Below are positions 11,510 through 23,201 of a DNA stretch of 64,000 nt, piece by piece. Source of the stretch: Ctena decussata (Eukaryota > Mollusca > Bivalvia > Lucinida > Lucinidae); contig OZ022515.1 in assembly GCA_963989385.1 (NCBI GenBank), positions 4,000,803-4,064,802 on the forward strand. The letters are read 5' to 3'. Below the pieces are notes generated by a model that did no database searches, was not told the origin of the DNA, and saw only the letters and a list, made by a program, of their open reading frames with translations. The number at the start of each line of letters is the position of its first letter. Within the stretch, counting starts at the first letter, position 1. Position numbers and translations under genes: made by a program.

Positions 11510-12795
11510 AAAACCTTGATTGCAGCACCCTAAAAGTCAAACTTGCTCGAGATATTGTCATCCCCTACATTTGTGTGAATTTATTTTAAAATCCGTTGAG
11601 AAATGTAGGTACTAGAGCCATGACAAAGTTTTTCTAAAAATAGCCACAGTGACCTTGACCTTGGGCACAGCATCCTGAAAGTCAAACTTGCTTGAGATAT
11701 TGTCATACCCTACATTTGTGTGAATTTATTTTAAAATCCATGGAGAAATGAAGGTGCTAGGGCGATGACAAAGTTTTTCTAAAAATAGCCACAGTGACCT
11801 TGACCTTCGGCACAGCACCCTGAAAGTCGAACTTGCTCGAGATATTGTCATGCCCTACATTTGTGTGAATTTATTTTAAAATCCATTGAGAAATGTAGGT
11901 GCTAGGGCGCAGACAAAGTTTTTCTAAAAATAGCCACAGTGACCTTAACCTTGGGCGCAGCACCCTGGAAGTCAAACTTGTTTGAGATATTGTCATGCCC
12001 TACATTTGTGTGAAGTTGATTTAAAATCCGTTGAGAAATGTAGGCACTAGAGCGATGACCAAGTTTTTACTAAAAATAGCCACAGTGACCTTGACCTTGG
12101 GTGCAGCACCCTGAAAGTCAAACTTGCTCGATATATTGTCATGCCCTACATTTGTGTGAATTTATTTTAAAATCTGCTGAGAAATGTAGGTGCTAGAGCG
12201 CTGACAAAGTTTTTCAAAAAATAGCCACAGTGACCTTGACCTTGGGCGCAGCATCCTGAAAGTCGAACTTGCTCGAGATATTGTCATGCCCTACATTTGT
12301 GTGAAGTTATTTTTAAATCTGCTGAGAAATGTAGGTGCTAGAGCGCTGACAAAGTTTTTCTAAAAATAGCCACAGTGACCTTGACCTTGGGCGCAGCATC
12401 CTGAAAGTTGAACTTGCTCGAGATATTGTCATGCCTTACATTTGTGTGATGTTATTTTAAAATCTGCTGAGAAATGTAGGTGCTAGAGCGCTGACAAAGT
12501 TTTTCCTAAAATAGCCACAGTGACCTTGACCTTGGGCGCAGCATCCTGAAAGTCGAACTTGCTCGAGATATTGTCATGCCCTACATTTGTGTGAAGTTAT
12601 TTTTAAATTTGCTGAGAAATTTAGGTGCTAGAGCGCTGACAAAGTTTTTCTAAAAATAGCCACAGTGACCTTGGGCGCAGCATCCTGAAAGTCGAACTTG
12701 CTCAAGATATCATCATGCCCTACATTTGTGTGAAGTTATTTTAAAATCCATTGTGAAATGTAGGCAATAGAGCGATGACAAAGTTTTTCTAAAAA
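11510..12795. repeat. 145 bp tandem array, about 8-9 units (satellite 1)
   Basis: The anchor GACCTTGACC or its variant lies at 11651, 11796, 11941, 12087, 12232, 12377, 12522 and 12667, giving spacings of 145 or 146 every time. Units contain TTTTTCTAAAAATAGCCACA, CTTGCTCGAGATATTGTCAT and CCCTACATTTGTGTGAA. The array interrupts a 177-bp-type unit: the left junction follows GATCTAATCAAAAAC and the right junction precedes GTGATGATGTTGTTTTCTCC. Most units carry TGACCTTGACCTT, which on the other strand contains TCAAGGTCA. Confidence 0.93.
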
Positions 12796-13337
12796 TATGT
12801 GATGATGTTGTTTTCTCCATTATAACACTATGGGTTTTTTTTTCAAACGCTCAAGGGCAGCTAACTCCGTAGTCTGTGCTCGAATCCGGCCAAATTTCGA
12901 ACTCATCCTAGCTCTTATGTATGTCATCATTACCTGCAAGTATGATAAGGATCTAAGCAAAAACAGTTGAGAAAACGTGATGACGCCATTTTCCCCATTA
13001 TAACCCTATGGGATTTTTTTCAAACGCTCAAGGGCAGCTAACTCCGTGGTCTGTGCTCGAATCCAGCCAAATTTCGAACTCATCCAAGCTCTTGTGTATG
13101 TCATCATTACCTGCAAGTATGATAAGGATCTAAGCAAAAACAGTCGAGAAAACGTGATGACGCCATTTTCCCCATTATAACCCTATGGGGGCTATCTGTT
13201 GCCATGGAAACCAGAGTTCTGAGCTGATCGGCACCAAAACCTAATGCAGCCTTTCCCCCACCCAAATGATGCTTCAGATAAAATTTGATTGCGATCGGCC
13301 CACTGGTCTCTGAGATATTTATGTTTGAAAGTGTTGA

Positions 13338-13384
13338 CGCACCCACCCACCCACGCACCCACGCACGCACGCACGCACGGACGA
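13338..13384. repeat. (ACGC/ACCC)n tract
   Basis: ACCC units grade into ACGC units, ending ACGGACGACGG just before the terminal hairpin of the element. Confidence 0.85.
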
Positions 13385-13405
13385 CGGCTCGACTCCCATC
13401 CTATA

Positions 13406-13440
13406 AGCTCACCTCTGAGCCTTCGGCTCAGGTGAGCTAA
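13406..13440 (+). repeat. Terminal hairpin and CTAA of the Helitron-like element
   Basis: AGCTCACCT..GAGCC pairs with GGCTCAGGTGAGCT across a TTC loop, with a 2-nt bulge in the left arm. CTAA closes the element. The mirror-image version is at 31534-31569. Confidence 0.8.
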
Positions 13441-13605
13441 AAATCAAAAAAAGAATGCCACTTGAAAAGATATATTTCTTTTGTTTTCTAAGTTCACTGC
13501 CTCGTCACATAGCAAAAAAAATGAATTTTTTCTTCAATTGTAAAATCTTTGCTCCAAAAAGCATTAATAAACATCTTGATGACAAACCCACGTTTTCGCA
13601 CCTTG

Positions 13606-14350
13606 TTGTAAACAGTGAATATGTGTAATTGCTCATGTTTTACAAGGACTGACGCAATTAACTTAGTAGATGTAAGACAGTAATTTGCTATTTATGTATT
13701 CATCACTATTCATAATTTTGTTGCTAATTATGACTTGATTTTCTCATATTTCAATGCCTTCTCGGGGAAAAATGTTTGCTCTTTAGAAACAAAAGACATA
13801 TGCACACCTTCAATATGTCACATATATCTTTGCAAAGTTTCAAATCGATTACTAACAAAATGTGGAAGAAGTTGAATATACAATTTTGCAACAATAAAAT
13901 AGCCCCCCCCCCCCCCACCCACCAAAATAAAAAAAATCAAAGTTTATAAGTGCTAGTAATTTTGCCAAAAATATTTTTTTCTTCTTTCAAAAACACACAT
14001 GCACATCTTCAAAGTGTCGTAAATAACTGTGAACTGTGCAAAGTTTCAAAGTGATAGTTTCAAAACTGTGGAAAGAGTCGATTAAAATTTAGCATATTGT
14101 ATTAGCCAGATTATGAAAAATATCATAGCGGAAAAGGCGGTAATTTTGTCAAATTTGATTTATTTTCCTTTTAAAAAGAAGATGCACATCTTAAATATGT
14201 CTGCCACGTTTGTGCAAAGTTTTAGAATGACTGCTTAAAAACTGCAGGTGGAGTTGATTATACAAACGTTTTAGGCACGACCGACGGACAGACAGATGGA
14301 CAGGTGATAAACATAATGCCCCACCCCTGACTATCGTCACGGGGGCATAA
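13606..14350. repeat. Divergent ~190 bp dispersed repeat block
   Basis: Three eroded units share ATGCACA.CTT.AA.ATGTC, GCAAAGTTT and a following AAAACTGTGGAA.GAGT phrase (near 13800, 14010 and 14185). The block ends GACCGACGGACAGACAG and then a CCCCACCCC stretch. A C-run is at about 13904-13916. It is non-coding. Confidence 0.6.
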
Positions 14351-14769
14351 GGACCTTTAAGATAGCTCAACTGTCATTCAACGTACTATGGTTAGCTCAC
14401 ACACTGACATCTCAAAGTGCTCTCTTATATTAAATAATATAGTTTGAACGCATTTCATATTTTTCTTCACTTTTCAACGCCGAATATCTCAAACTACAGT
14501 TACCCCAAAGTAAAATTTTCCGGGAGCAGAAAGCTAAACTTGAGATATCAGAAGTTAAATATTAACTTGGCCTTTGAAATAATGAGATTTATCTCTGGAA
14601 TGTCTATTTACGCATAAAGTAGTTCTTTCGACAGCCGCTAAGCTCGGTCAAAAGCCGTTATTCTCAATCGATAAAACTTCGATTACTCACGTCTCAAACG
14701 AAGTTTGCGATATTGGCCTTACATTTACCAGTGCTGTACTGTAGGCTGTACAGTGTAGAGTACTTACTT
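14351..14769. other. No recognisable feature
   Basis: No exon, repeat or element end could be supported. Confidence 0.35.
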
Positions 14770-15085
14770 TTTAGTATGAACTATGAAGAGAGAAGAGGCA
14801 GGCATGAACTATGAAGAGAGAAGAGGCAGGTATGAACTATGAAGTGTGAAGCATGTTGTGCATATAGTGTAGAAGTATGAGCTGTAACATTTGAACTGTG
14901 AGATACGATGTTTGAAGTATAAAGACTTAAGTATGAACTATAAATGTTAAGTGGAATGATTGAAATATCAAAAGTGAAGTACGAACTATCAAGTAAGGAT
15001 TATAGTTTGTGATTTATGGCCTAAAACTGTGAAGCATGAACTACAAACTGTGACGTATGAATTATAAAGTATAAAATATATTTTG
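14770..15085. repeat. GAACTATGAAG low-complexity tandem region
   Basis: A 34 bp unit containing GAACTATGAAGAGAGAAGAG is repeated near 14777 and 14811. It then decays into loose GAAGTATGAACTAT.AAGT motifs for about 270 bases. Confidence 0.75.
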
Positions 15086-15204
15086 TTTAAGTATACAGGC
15101 CTGCTGCTCCCTCCCTGCCCCCTGCTTTTACGCATATGAAGTCGAAGTAGTTTTCATTATTATTCGAGCTGCGATACACAAACAGGGTGCTAAACGCATA
15201 TGTA

Positions 15205-15306
15205 AAGACTATAGATTCCTTTTGGTTTACGCAGGGTGTGTAAATAGTAACGAAGCGGGTCAGACAGCGCGGAAACGTTGAATGCGTAAACCAAGAAGAA
15301 TCTACA
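15205..15306. repeat. Inverted repeat, possible small MITE
   Basis: ATAGATTCCTTTTGGTTTAC near 15210 is matched in reverse by GTAAACCAAGAAGAATCTAC near 15282. The ~100 bp segment could fold into a ~25 bp imperfect stem. No target duplication was identified. Confidence 0.55.
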
Positions 15307-16040
15307 TAGTATGAAATTAAGCCTCTAGCTACACTTCACGGATTAACAAGCTGGTTTGAGACTTCGGTGTTTGCAGATGCGTATGAAAGGGTTAATTAGG
15401 ACAAAATAGGATATAATTGTTATATCCCTGTAACGCAATAAATAAAATTATATTCTTATGATTCGCATCGGCGAATCGCAATATATTGTGATTATCGTTC
15501 AGCATAATCATCAAGATGACATGTTTGCAGTCTTTTGGAATTTTCAACTTTGAAAAAGCTTAAAAAGGTACCTTTGTAGAAGATTTTTCTCTACCTAGTC
15601 CAGCTTCTCGACAAAAAATGTGGTTATTGGGTCGCTCCTATACAATCACTCACTTAAAATTTTACCCCCTTGATAAGAGTAATGCTCAAGGTAAGTTTTG
15701 AGAAATTCCACCAAGGGATCTGTAGTACCTGAAGTTGTGCACTAATCTGGGTACTAGTTTTGTCTCTGAATAGAAATAAGATGTAAACATAAACGTGATA
15801 GAATGTCTGTCATTTGCTATAGTGTTTTAAGGTGTACTGGTATACTGCCGTGTTTTTCTACAAAATTTTAACGGGAGACAACTTCCGTGACTTTTTTTGG
15901 CTTTAATAATCTGTAGAAATCTACCATGAAAGGAAAACAAATGATCCAACACGAGCATTTGTTTGTTTTTAAGATTTGACCGTTACTAAAAAGGGGGAAA
16001 AAGGAAAGTAGTAGAATTTCACTTCAAATGTGCCATTTAC

Positions 16041-16342
16041 CTGCATGGTTTTGCATTTAAACAGGAAAAATATTTACCCCATTCCCCCGTATCCAGATCA
16101 ACTTCACAGCTGTGAATGTGATCATCGATTCCATTGGTACTGTAGTATTCTCTAAGATTTACTGGAAAGTGTAACAAACGCCTGGTCAAAGTAGTTTTCC
16201 CCGCTCCTCCATTACCAACAACCATCACCCTTATTTGATAGTTCTCTTCCATACCATGTGTCAGTGGTTCACTGAGGGTCATTTGTGAAGATTTGAGAAC
16301 TGTAAGAATCGTCGGATTAATACCATAGAATTTAGCATCTTT
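16041..16342 (-). CDS. Roc GTPase exon with P-loop (G1)
   Basis: The exon encodes about 100 residues. The nucleotide-binding P-loop GNGGAGKT is at residues 43-50, preceded by a hydrophobic strand (IRVMVVG). It is followed by a switch I-like STNGIDDHIHSCEVDL and DTGEW, the pattern of Roc domains in Roco/LRRK-like proteins. The protein would bind GTP, and in known relatives the Roc domain works with a COR domain. The acceptor is a pyrimidine-rich tract ending ATTTCAG just before 16342, and the donor is CAG/GTAAAT at 16041/16040. The exon starts in phase 0 and leaves two bases of a codon. The frame also remains open upstream to an ATG at 16393 in good context (AAAATGG), so an alternative is that the exon is the first coding exon. 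I prefer the splice acceptor because of its strong tract. The partner G3 exon is at 4765-5310 but its phase does not match directly. Confidence 0.8.
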
Positions 16343-16406
16343 CTGAAATCGATTTGAAAGAAAATAAACAAACAATTTGCTTGCGGTTTCCATTTTTGTT
16401 TTTCTT

Positions 16407-16410
<4 letters not shown>

Positions 16411-16441
<31 letters not shown>
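16411..16441. repeat. (CT)n microsatellite
   Basis: About 15 CT units directly upstream of the Roc P-loop exon in its transcription direction. Confidence 0.9.
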
Positions 16442-16445
<4 letters not shown>

Positions 16446-16478
16446 GCTGTAATGAAATAATCATATTGTTATTTCTAC

Positions 16479-17597
16479 TGTAACGAAGTTGCGGCTATAG
16501 TATAGCCAAGCCTGATATCGAGAGTTCCTCCCCTTTGATTATTGACATAACAACGCTAGAACGCCTTTTGTAATTACCTCTATAAAGCATTCTCTCCTCA
16601 TTCTGGTTTGTATCTGCAGTCACTCATCAATATTTATCCATTTTCAAAAGATTATTATAAAGTCCTATAATATCAGAAATAAGTTTTAGGTTCGAGAAAC
16701 GCCATTCATTTATCAATGTAGGTTATGCAGAGCACAACTATTATTTTATCATCATCAATTAGACGCTTGCTTACTCAGCAGAACAATTAAGACGCTTATG
16801 AGAGGATACTTATAATTTTCGTTCAGTTCCGTCATAGTCCGTAGAGAAGTCGGAACCCGCTAGAGGGCACTCCAGAAATGCCTATTTAAGCGGCAGATTG
16901 TCCGTTTGCAGTCAGTTGTCTGGTTAGGATCAGAGCGTTAACATCGCAATTCAAAGGGCAACTGGTGCAAAGCGAGAGCATATTGAGTGTAACTGATCAG
17001 GGACTTTGAGCCAAAATAACAGCAACTCCCTTCTCGTGTTTTCTTGTAAAGCATAGCTTTAAAGAAAGAGACTGGAGTAGTCTGTTAAGCGTTCGGGTCG
17101 CTGATAAGTTTTCTCTCATATAAGCTGGAACTCGTCTGGTCAGCTGAAACTGTCAGCTGGAACTGAACAGCTGGAACTCATAAGCTCAGCTAAGCAGTTG
17201 AACGCATTAGCTGGAACTCACATTTCATACATCATTAGACAGAAGCGTCTTTTTAGGTTTACATGTTACACAGCTAGACAGCTAGAGCTAAGTAGCTCAT
17301 ACACTTAAGTCAAAGCATTATCTTTTTAGTCATTTGACAATCTTCAACTTAATTATATTTTGATTCTACCGTCTTACATATGCAATCATTGTCAATCATT
17401 GGTAACTAATCATCAGGCAAGGTAGCCCAAAGGAAAATTCATATTATACTTTTATATTTCTTGTCATATAAATTATTTTGAGCTCGATACACGTTACACT
17501 ACTAAGTATTCTATAAACAAGCATAGATATCAAAATGTCTATTTATTGAGCAAAACTTTAATGGAACCTGTGTCTCGTCTGTCTGCGGATTGTTACA
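16479..17597. mobile_element. Candidate solo LTR
   Basis: The segment begins TGTAAC and ends GTTACA, a perfect 6 bp inverted terminal pair of the TG...CA type. It contains a TATTTAA box (~16883) and clustered AGCTGGAACT motifs between 17125 and 17215. There is no ORF. The length (~1.1 kb) suits an LTR. I could not identify a target-site duplication (TCTAC left, AATAG right), so the boundaries may be coincidental. Confidence 0.4.
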
Positions 17598-18103
17598 AAT
17601 AGACCTTATCCAGGACACACGACGACAGCCAATATCGCTAAAGCCACTGTCGCCGATGACGCCGGAAATGTGATATCTACATCCAATTTATTTATGCAGT
17701 ATACAAAAGTTTGAACCAAGCTGTTTGTCCCGCAAACATTCTAAAAATACTCTGACATTTGGCTACCGGACACGAACTGACTATTAAGTCAAAGTACCCA
17801 TAAAATAAGGTGGATAATTCAATACCGAAGTAAACTTGATGTGTGGTAAACCGTAAACAACTGTAAATTTTATACCTTGTTTTATATACACAAGGCGTAA
17901 AAGGCCCAATATAGATGTCTTAATTCATTTCTTTAAAAGCTATTGTTATCATGCTGCCAAATTTGTTTCGTAATATAAACTGTTGGACAGACGTGCCAAG
18001 TTATGAGTTCATTGCCATTAAAACATTTTAAAACACAAACTAATATAAATTATAAATAGATATGACGGATTCTCCTTCTCTCAACTCTCGCAAAAATTAT
18101 GAT
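17598..18103. other. No recognisable feature
   Basis: AT-rich sequence between the candidate LTR and the next repeat element. Confidence 0.35.
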
Positions 18104-20280
18104 AATTATAAACAAGAGGACCACTGGTCCTGTAGCTAGCCTGGATCAATTAAGCCTCAGCACTTAAGGGTAAGTAACTCTAAAGTAAATTGTACAATAT
18201 GGCCTAATAATTTCTTATTTTTCTGAGTTGTTAGGCTCGTCCTAGTTTATATCAGCAAATTTGATGAAGTTTCAATTAAAATAAAAGTAAAGTCGCTATG
18301 CCCGAGATAAGGTCAGGTATGACCAATTTAAACACCCAAGTAACTCCAAGGCAAAATATACAATCTAGCCTAATTTTAGACTTGTCAGAGAGTTTATGCA
18401 TGTGCTGGTTATCAGCAAGTTTGATCAATTTTAAAAAAAAAAGAATAAAGTTGCTATGCCCAGGACAACATTTTCGCCATTGTAAGTCTATGGGAAAATG
18501 TTTCGGTCTATAAGGGCAAGTAACTTTAAAATGAATATTCCGATCTCCCTCAAATTCAAACTCGTCAGAGATTTTATGCCTATCCTGCTAATAATAATCA
18601 TAATAATAAAGACTTTTTTTAGATAATCTGCAAGCTTCATAAAGCTGCAATTAGAAAAAAAAGCCTTTCGATTGTCGTGGCAACCAATCAAAGGCAATAA
18701 TTTGGCAAAATGCGTATGGCAGGCAGAGGACTACTCAAGGGAAGTTTCTATAATACTTTAGTCAAACTATCTGCAATAAAATGGAAATAAAAGCAAATTT
18801 CTCCTTTTCCCATTATAAGTCCATGGGAACTTAAAAACTGCCATGGCAACCAAGCACATAGGCAACAAAAATAATACAATACAATTTATGTAGAGACTAA
18901 ACGTCATAACTATTCATGCAAAGATACATCTTCATTTCCCTCATGGCTTCAGAGAAAAATACTTTTTGAGAAAAAGTAGCGTTTTGGTTGCAATGACAAC
19001 AACTGAAAACCAGTAATTTTGATAATATTAACATGGATGGTAGAGGACTAATCCAGAAACATGTCTTTAAAACTTCTGTCTAAATATTACAGTAACACAG
19101 AAATATATACCAATTTTCACTTTTTACAAGTCTATGGAAACTTTGAAATGCCATAGCAAAGAAAACACACAGACAACAATAATGAAAAAAGAACAACATT
19201 ATTTATGCGGTGGCTAATTCCATGAACATGTATGCAAAGAATCAGCTTCATCCCCTTATGGTTTCTTTAAAAAAAAAAAAAATCAAAATATTTTCCTGTA
19301 TGTTGCCGTGGCAACCAATCGAATTCAGTGATTTGGATAAAATTCATATCAAACACACTCATGAAACATTTCTGTAGAAAAAAAATCAAAATAACTGCAG
19401 TGAGATAACAATAACTGCCAGTTTCCATTTTTCTTATTAAAAGTCAATGGAAACTATCAGTTGCCATAGCAACCAAACTGCTGGAGCAATTGCCATGATA
19501 AAACAGTAGTTCTATAGAGGCTAGCACTAAGATCCTTATCTGTAAAGTTTGAGCTTAATTGGCCACATAGTTTCTGCGGATATGATTTTTGAATATTTTT
19601 TATATTTTTAACTATTCGGTTGCAATGGCCTCCAGTCAAACTGTGCAATTTGCATAAATCTAATGAGGCTGGTTTAGGATAATTCAAGGAACATTTCTAT
19701 GAAAGTTTTGTCAAAACATCTGCAGTAACATAGCAATAAATGCAAATTTTCCATTTTGCCATTATAAGTCAATGGCAATTTTAAATTTTCATAACAACCA
19801 AACTGCTATAGCAATTGCCAAGAAAAATAATACTTTTTATAGTAGCTAGTACTAAGATCCTTTCTGTGAAGTTTGAGCTTTATTGGTTGAATAGTTTCTG
19901 AGAAGATGATTTTTTAATATTTTTTTTAAATTTCTAACCATTTGATTGCCATGGCAACCAGCCAAATTGTGCAATTTACATAAATTTAATGTGGTGGATA
20001 GAGGACTACTCAATGAACATTTCTGTAAAAGTTTTGTCAAAATATCTGCAGTTACATAGCAAAAATGCAAATATTCAATTTTTCCCATACAAGTCGATGG
20101 CAACTTTAAGTTGCCATAGCAACCGAAGCTCTGAAGCGATTTGGATAAAAAACAGCATTTTATTTCCCCTTGTCTATAGATGCTATATATGAAATTTGGT
20201 AACAATGGGTCTTGTAGTTTCAGAGGAGATGTCGTTTAAAAATGTTGACGGGCTTTCCCATGACAATTGGCGCCCAACAT
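18104..20280 (+). repeat. Degenerate ~310-330 bp repeat block
   Basis: It begins AAACAAGAGGACCACTGGTC, an AAACAAG plus short palindrome start like that of the element at 10876. The phrase GCCATAGCAACC..ACTGC or a variant recurs near 18842, 19150, 19464, 19790 and 20112. TTATAAGTC.ATGG lies just upstream of many copies. The block ends near GGCTTTCCCATGACAATTGG (20254). Small ORFs across it are shadows of the repeat. Confidence 0.65.
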
Positions 20281-20662
20281 GGTGGTTCAATTGTCACGTG
20301 AAAGCCTGCTTATACTTTACGTGGGTTCTATTATTGGATTTGTATCCATGTATAATGTATTATCCACTGCTATGGTACTCAAGTATGACAACGACCGGTC
20401 ACGATTGTGATAATTGGCCGGCGGCAAAAGTTTTACACCGTAAGCCAGTTACGCGATATTTGTTTTTATCATGACTTGCGTCCGATGATTTTTAAGTAAT
20501 GTATAAAGGGACGTGAAGCTTAGTTTAAACCCATATAATAAAATTACCAGATACCTTAAGCTCTTTAACTCATCTTTATATCATCAAATAAATGCATGAG
20601 GTCAACAGGCAACAAAACCCCAAAACACTCATTCGTTTATCCTTAACCCATTTTCCCCACTT

Positions 20663-20722
20663 TAATTATCCATTCATCCATCCATCTGTCCATCCATCCA
20701 TCCATCCATCCATCCATCCATC
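20663..20722. repeat. (ATCC)n microsatellite
   Basis: TCCATCCATCCATCC repeats with one CTGT interruption, inside the TIR element. Confidence 0.9.
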
Positions 20723-21310
20723 TAGTCTGATGTATAAATGGTCGGTATAACAATATTGTTTTAACTTGACAGTTTAGAACATCAACGATTAATCAAGTAC
20801 AGTTTTGGTCTCTGATGTGCGGAGGCAAGTAATGCGTGATATAAAGCTGGTGAGACTGGGTGTTAACATTCCAGATTAATTAAAAAGCATTTACTGCTTC
20901 TTTCTATCCTATTTCAGTAGGTGGTCAGACAGATGCTGTATCCATTTTTGTTGATATATTTCTTTCTTTTTAAGTTTAGATTGCGGATAAGATATCAGAG
21001 CCAATACTTTCGATACTACCGGCGGCATGTGACAGATATAACACTATACATTAGGAGGCGATGTGAAACACCAGTCCATATTTGTGCTTTTAAATGTAAT
21101 GTCGAGGACGACATTTTCCGAAAGCAGGGAAATATGTCATAGGAAGAAATAAAACATAAGAAAATATTTATGATTTTGTTGTGTTTATTCCCATAGTTAT
21201 GTCAAATACGTTTCCCTTGTATATTTTACTGTCTCGGTTCAAACCAATTATTCGCTGAATAGGTTCCACTACCGTGTTTTTACTAACCATGAAATAACTA
21301 CGCACTGTAA

Positions 21311-21929
21311 TTTGCATGAGCTATGCTTCACTTCAGACCTTTGCCAGTGGTTGCAAAGTTAAGATGTGGTAGTCATCTTTCTTGTATGTATGTCTATTAT
21401 GTATAGTTATGGTTTATAATATACATATTTTAGGTTAGTAGATTTGTTAATGAATTTTCGGTATGAAAAACTAGTGTTTGTGGAATGGCTTTTTGTAGCA
21501 TTGTTGCTAGTTAAAAATGCCAGTGAAAATGATATGTTCTGATGACATGGTTTAATAGATCATCAGTATTTCAAGTACTGCTGAAATAAATATTCTGTAT
21601 TTTATTCATCATTATCATCAGTATTTCAGTGACTACTGAAATAGAATATTCTGGTCATTTTTATAAGTATTTCGGTGACTGCGAAAAAAAAGGATAACCT
21701 GTATTTCAGTTATTGGTTTATCATTATCATCAGTATGCCAGTCATTGTTGATGTGGAATAATCTGTATTTCTGTCATTGTTTTATAATCATTAGTACTTC
21801 AGCACTATAATTTGCTTGAGCTATTATGCTTCATTGCAGACCTTTGCCAGTGTTTCAAAAGTTAAGATGTGTTAATCATCTTTCTTGTATACATGTCTGT
21901 TAATTTTATGGTTTATAATACACTTATTG
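21311..21929. repeat. Direct ~120 bp duplication with short interspersed motifs
   Basis: A stretch with GACCTTTGCCAGTG, AGTTAAGATGTG and CATCTTTCTTGTAT occurs near 21336 and again near 21838. Between them a motif like ATCAGTATTTCAGTGA recurs several times (21550-21800). Confidence 0.7.
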
Positions 21930-22107
21930 CAGGCCATGATGTCAGATCTGAAGAACCCTATAGTCATCTGTAAATAAAGCCATTATCATAATCGTCACCG
22001 TTCGTTGTCATATTTGCATATCATAACAGTGGATAATACATTACAGATGGATACACATCCAATGATAGAACCCACGTACAACATACACAGGCTTTCCCAT
22101 GACATTA

Positions 22108-23029
22108 ACATGCCAATACTCTGAACTGGATACTAGCAAGAATAGCTGAATAGATTTTGGCAGTCTCATTCTGTCCATAAAATTACATTTCCCTGAGCAA
22201 AAGCATGATAGCTCAGTTGTTATGCACTAGTCATTTGCAAACCCATTTACCTCACGGCTAGTGTGGGAGGGGCGGAGTGTACTTTGACTTTTTTCTCTGC
22301 ATGGTAGATGTCTGGCACTATTGGGACAAACGTCTGATTAAGTCCCTGTCAAAAGCCCCGCCCCGATGACTATGTTCAACACTTGAGTTCGCTATTATTG
22401 TCCCAGTTATTTCGACAGCCAATCGAAAACCTCACACATGCACTGCACCCCAGGGACTATGCTTCTGGCAAAGCCGTGGTATTTAAGCCCTTGAATCCCC
22501 GAAGAGCCAGGGTTGCTACGGCCATTTTTCCTATTTGAAATTACAAACGGCTTTTTCGTAGGTTTTCATTTTTAAATCGTGTCCTTGCATGAAAATCGGA
22601 AGCACTTCTAAACACCATTGATTCAGCTGTCGAGGGCGCCGCTATTTTGAAAACGTTATTAACACTGACGTTTGTTATAACGCTGACGTTACGTCATAAA
22701 TAGCGTCATACACGCGCTGGTTTTGGTTGTCTCAAGACACATTTTGTTCTTCCGTCTGAATTACAATTCGAAAATGCTAAATTGCCGAAAAGGTGAAATA
22801 ACTTAGTCGGACGAGAATGCCGCGTATAGATACTTGTGCCAAAGAGAGGGTATTAGAATGATTTTGAGTAAATTTCCCCAATAATTGGGGTGCGTTCGCA
22901 GCCTCTGCTCCTCTCTGTGTACTGGCCTAGATACCTCATCCTTGGCACATACAAGAAATTCTTCCAGACACTATATTTTTATGTCTGACACCTCTATCTT
23001 TTGAATTTTCGGCTGTTATAGAACTTTTT

Positions 23030-23030
<1 letters not shown>
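22108..23030. other. No gene; possible eroded tRNA-like motif
   Basis: GATAGCTCAGTTGTTATGCA near 22208 resembles an A box, but no paired B box is evident. No ORF or splice pair is supported elsewhere. Confidence 0.3.

Positions 23031-23065
<35 letters not shown>
23031..23065. repeat. Poly-T tract
   Basis: About 35 thymines with a few interruptions. Confidence 0.9.
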
Positions 23066-23069
<4 letters not shown>

Positions 23070-23156
23070 ACCGCAATTCTTCAGTTTAGACCCAATAAAT
23101 TAATTACATGACAAAGAATATTATTCATACATTCTGTAAACCAGGCAATCAAAGAT

Positions 23157-23201
23157 AGCTAGCTAGCTAGCTAGATAGTTAGATAGATAGATAGATAGAT
23201 T
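23157..23201. repeat. (GCTA)n/(GATA)n microsatellite
   Basis: GCTA units pass into GATA units within 45 bases. Confidence 0.9.

Larger units (their letters stand above)
10876..13440 (+). mobile_element. Helitron-like non-autonomous element with satellite insert
   Basis: The left end reads AAACAAG, then a short palindrome (GCCCAAAGGGC), then TTGCTCACCTGAG. The right end is a hairpin (13406-13438) whose last bases give CTAA (13437-13440). A 3' hairpin with terminal CTRR is the hallmark of Helitron-type elements, although here the hairpin overlaps the CTAA. The body contains divergent units beginning CTCAAGGGCAGCTAACTC (for example near 11400, 12850 and 13027, the last two 177 bp apart) and a tandem array of a 145 bp unit at 11510-12795. 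There is no ORF, so it must be non-autonomous. Non-autonomous Helentrons carrying satellite arrays have been described in oysters. Assignment to that group here is an inference from the ends. Confidence 0.6.
20290..22107. mobile_element. 1.8 kb element with ~80 bp terminal inverted repeats
   Basis: The left end starts GTCACGTGAAAGCCTGC and continues through ACGTGGGTTCTATTATTGGA and ATGTATTATCCACTG (to ~20372). The right end carries the reverse complement: CAGTGGATAATACATTA, ATCCAATGATAGAACCCACG and CAGGCTTTCCCATGAC (22024-22107). No transposase ORF was found, so it is non-autonomous. Flanks suggest at most a 3 bp target duplication (ATT). The interior holds a CATC-type microsatellite and a ~120 bp direct duplication. 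Confidence 0.75.
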
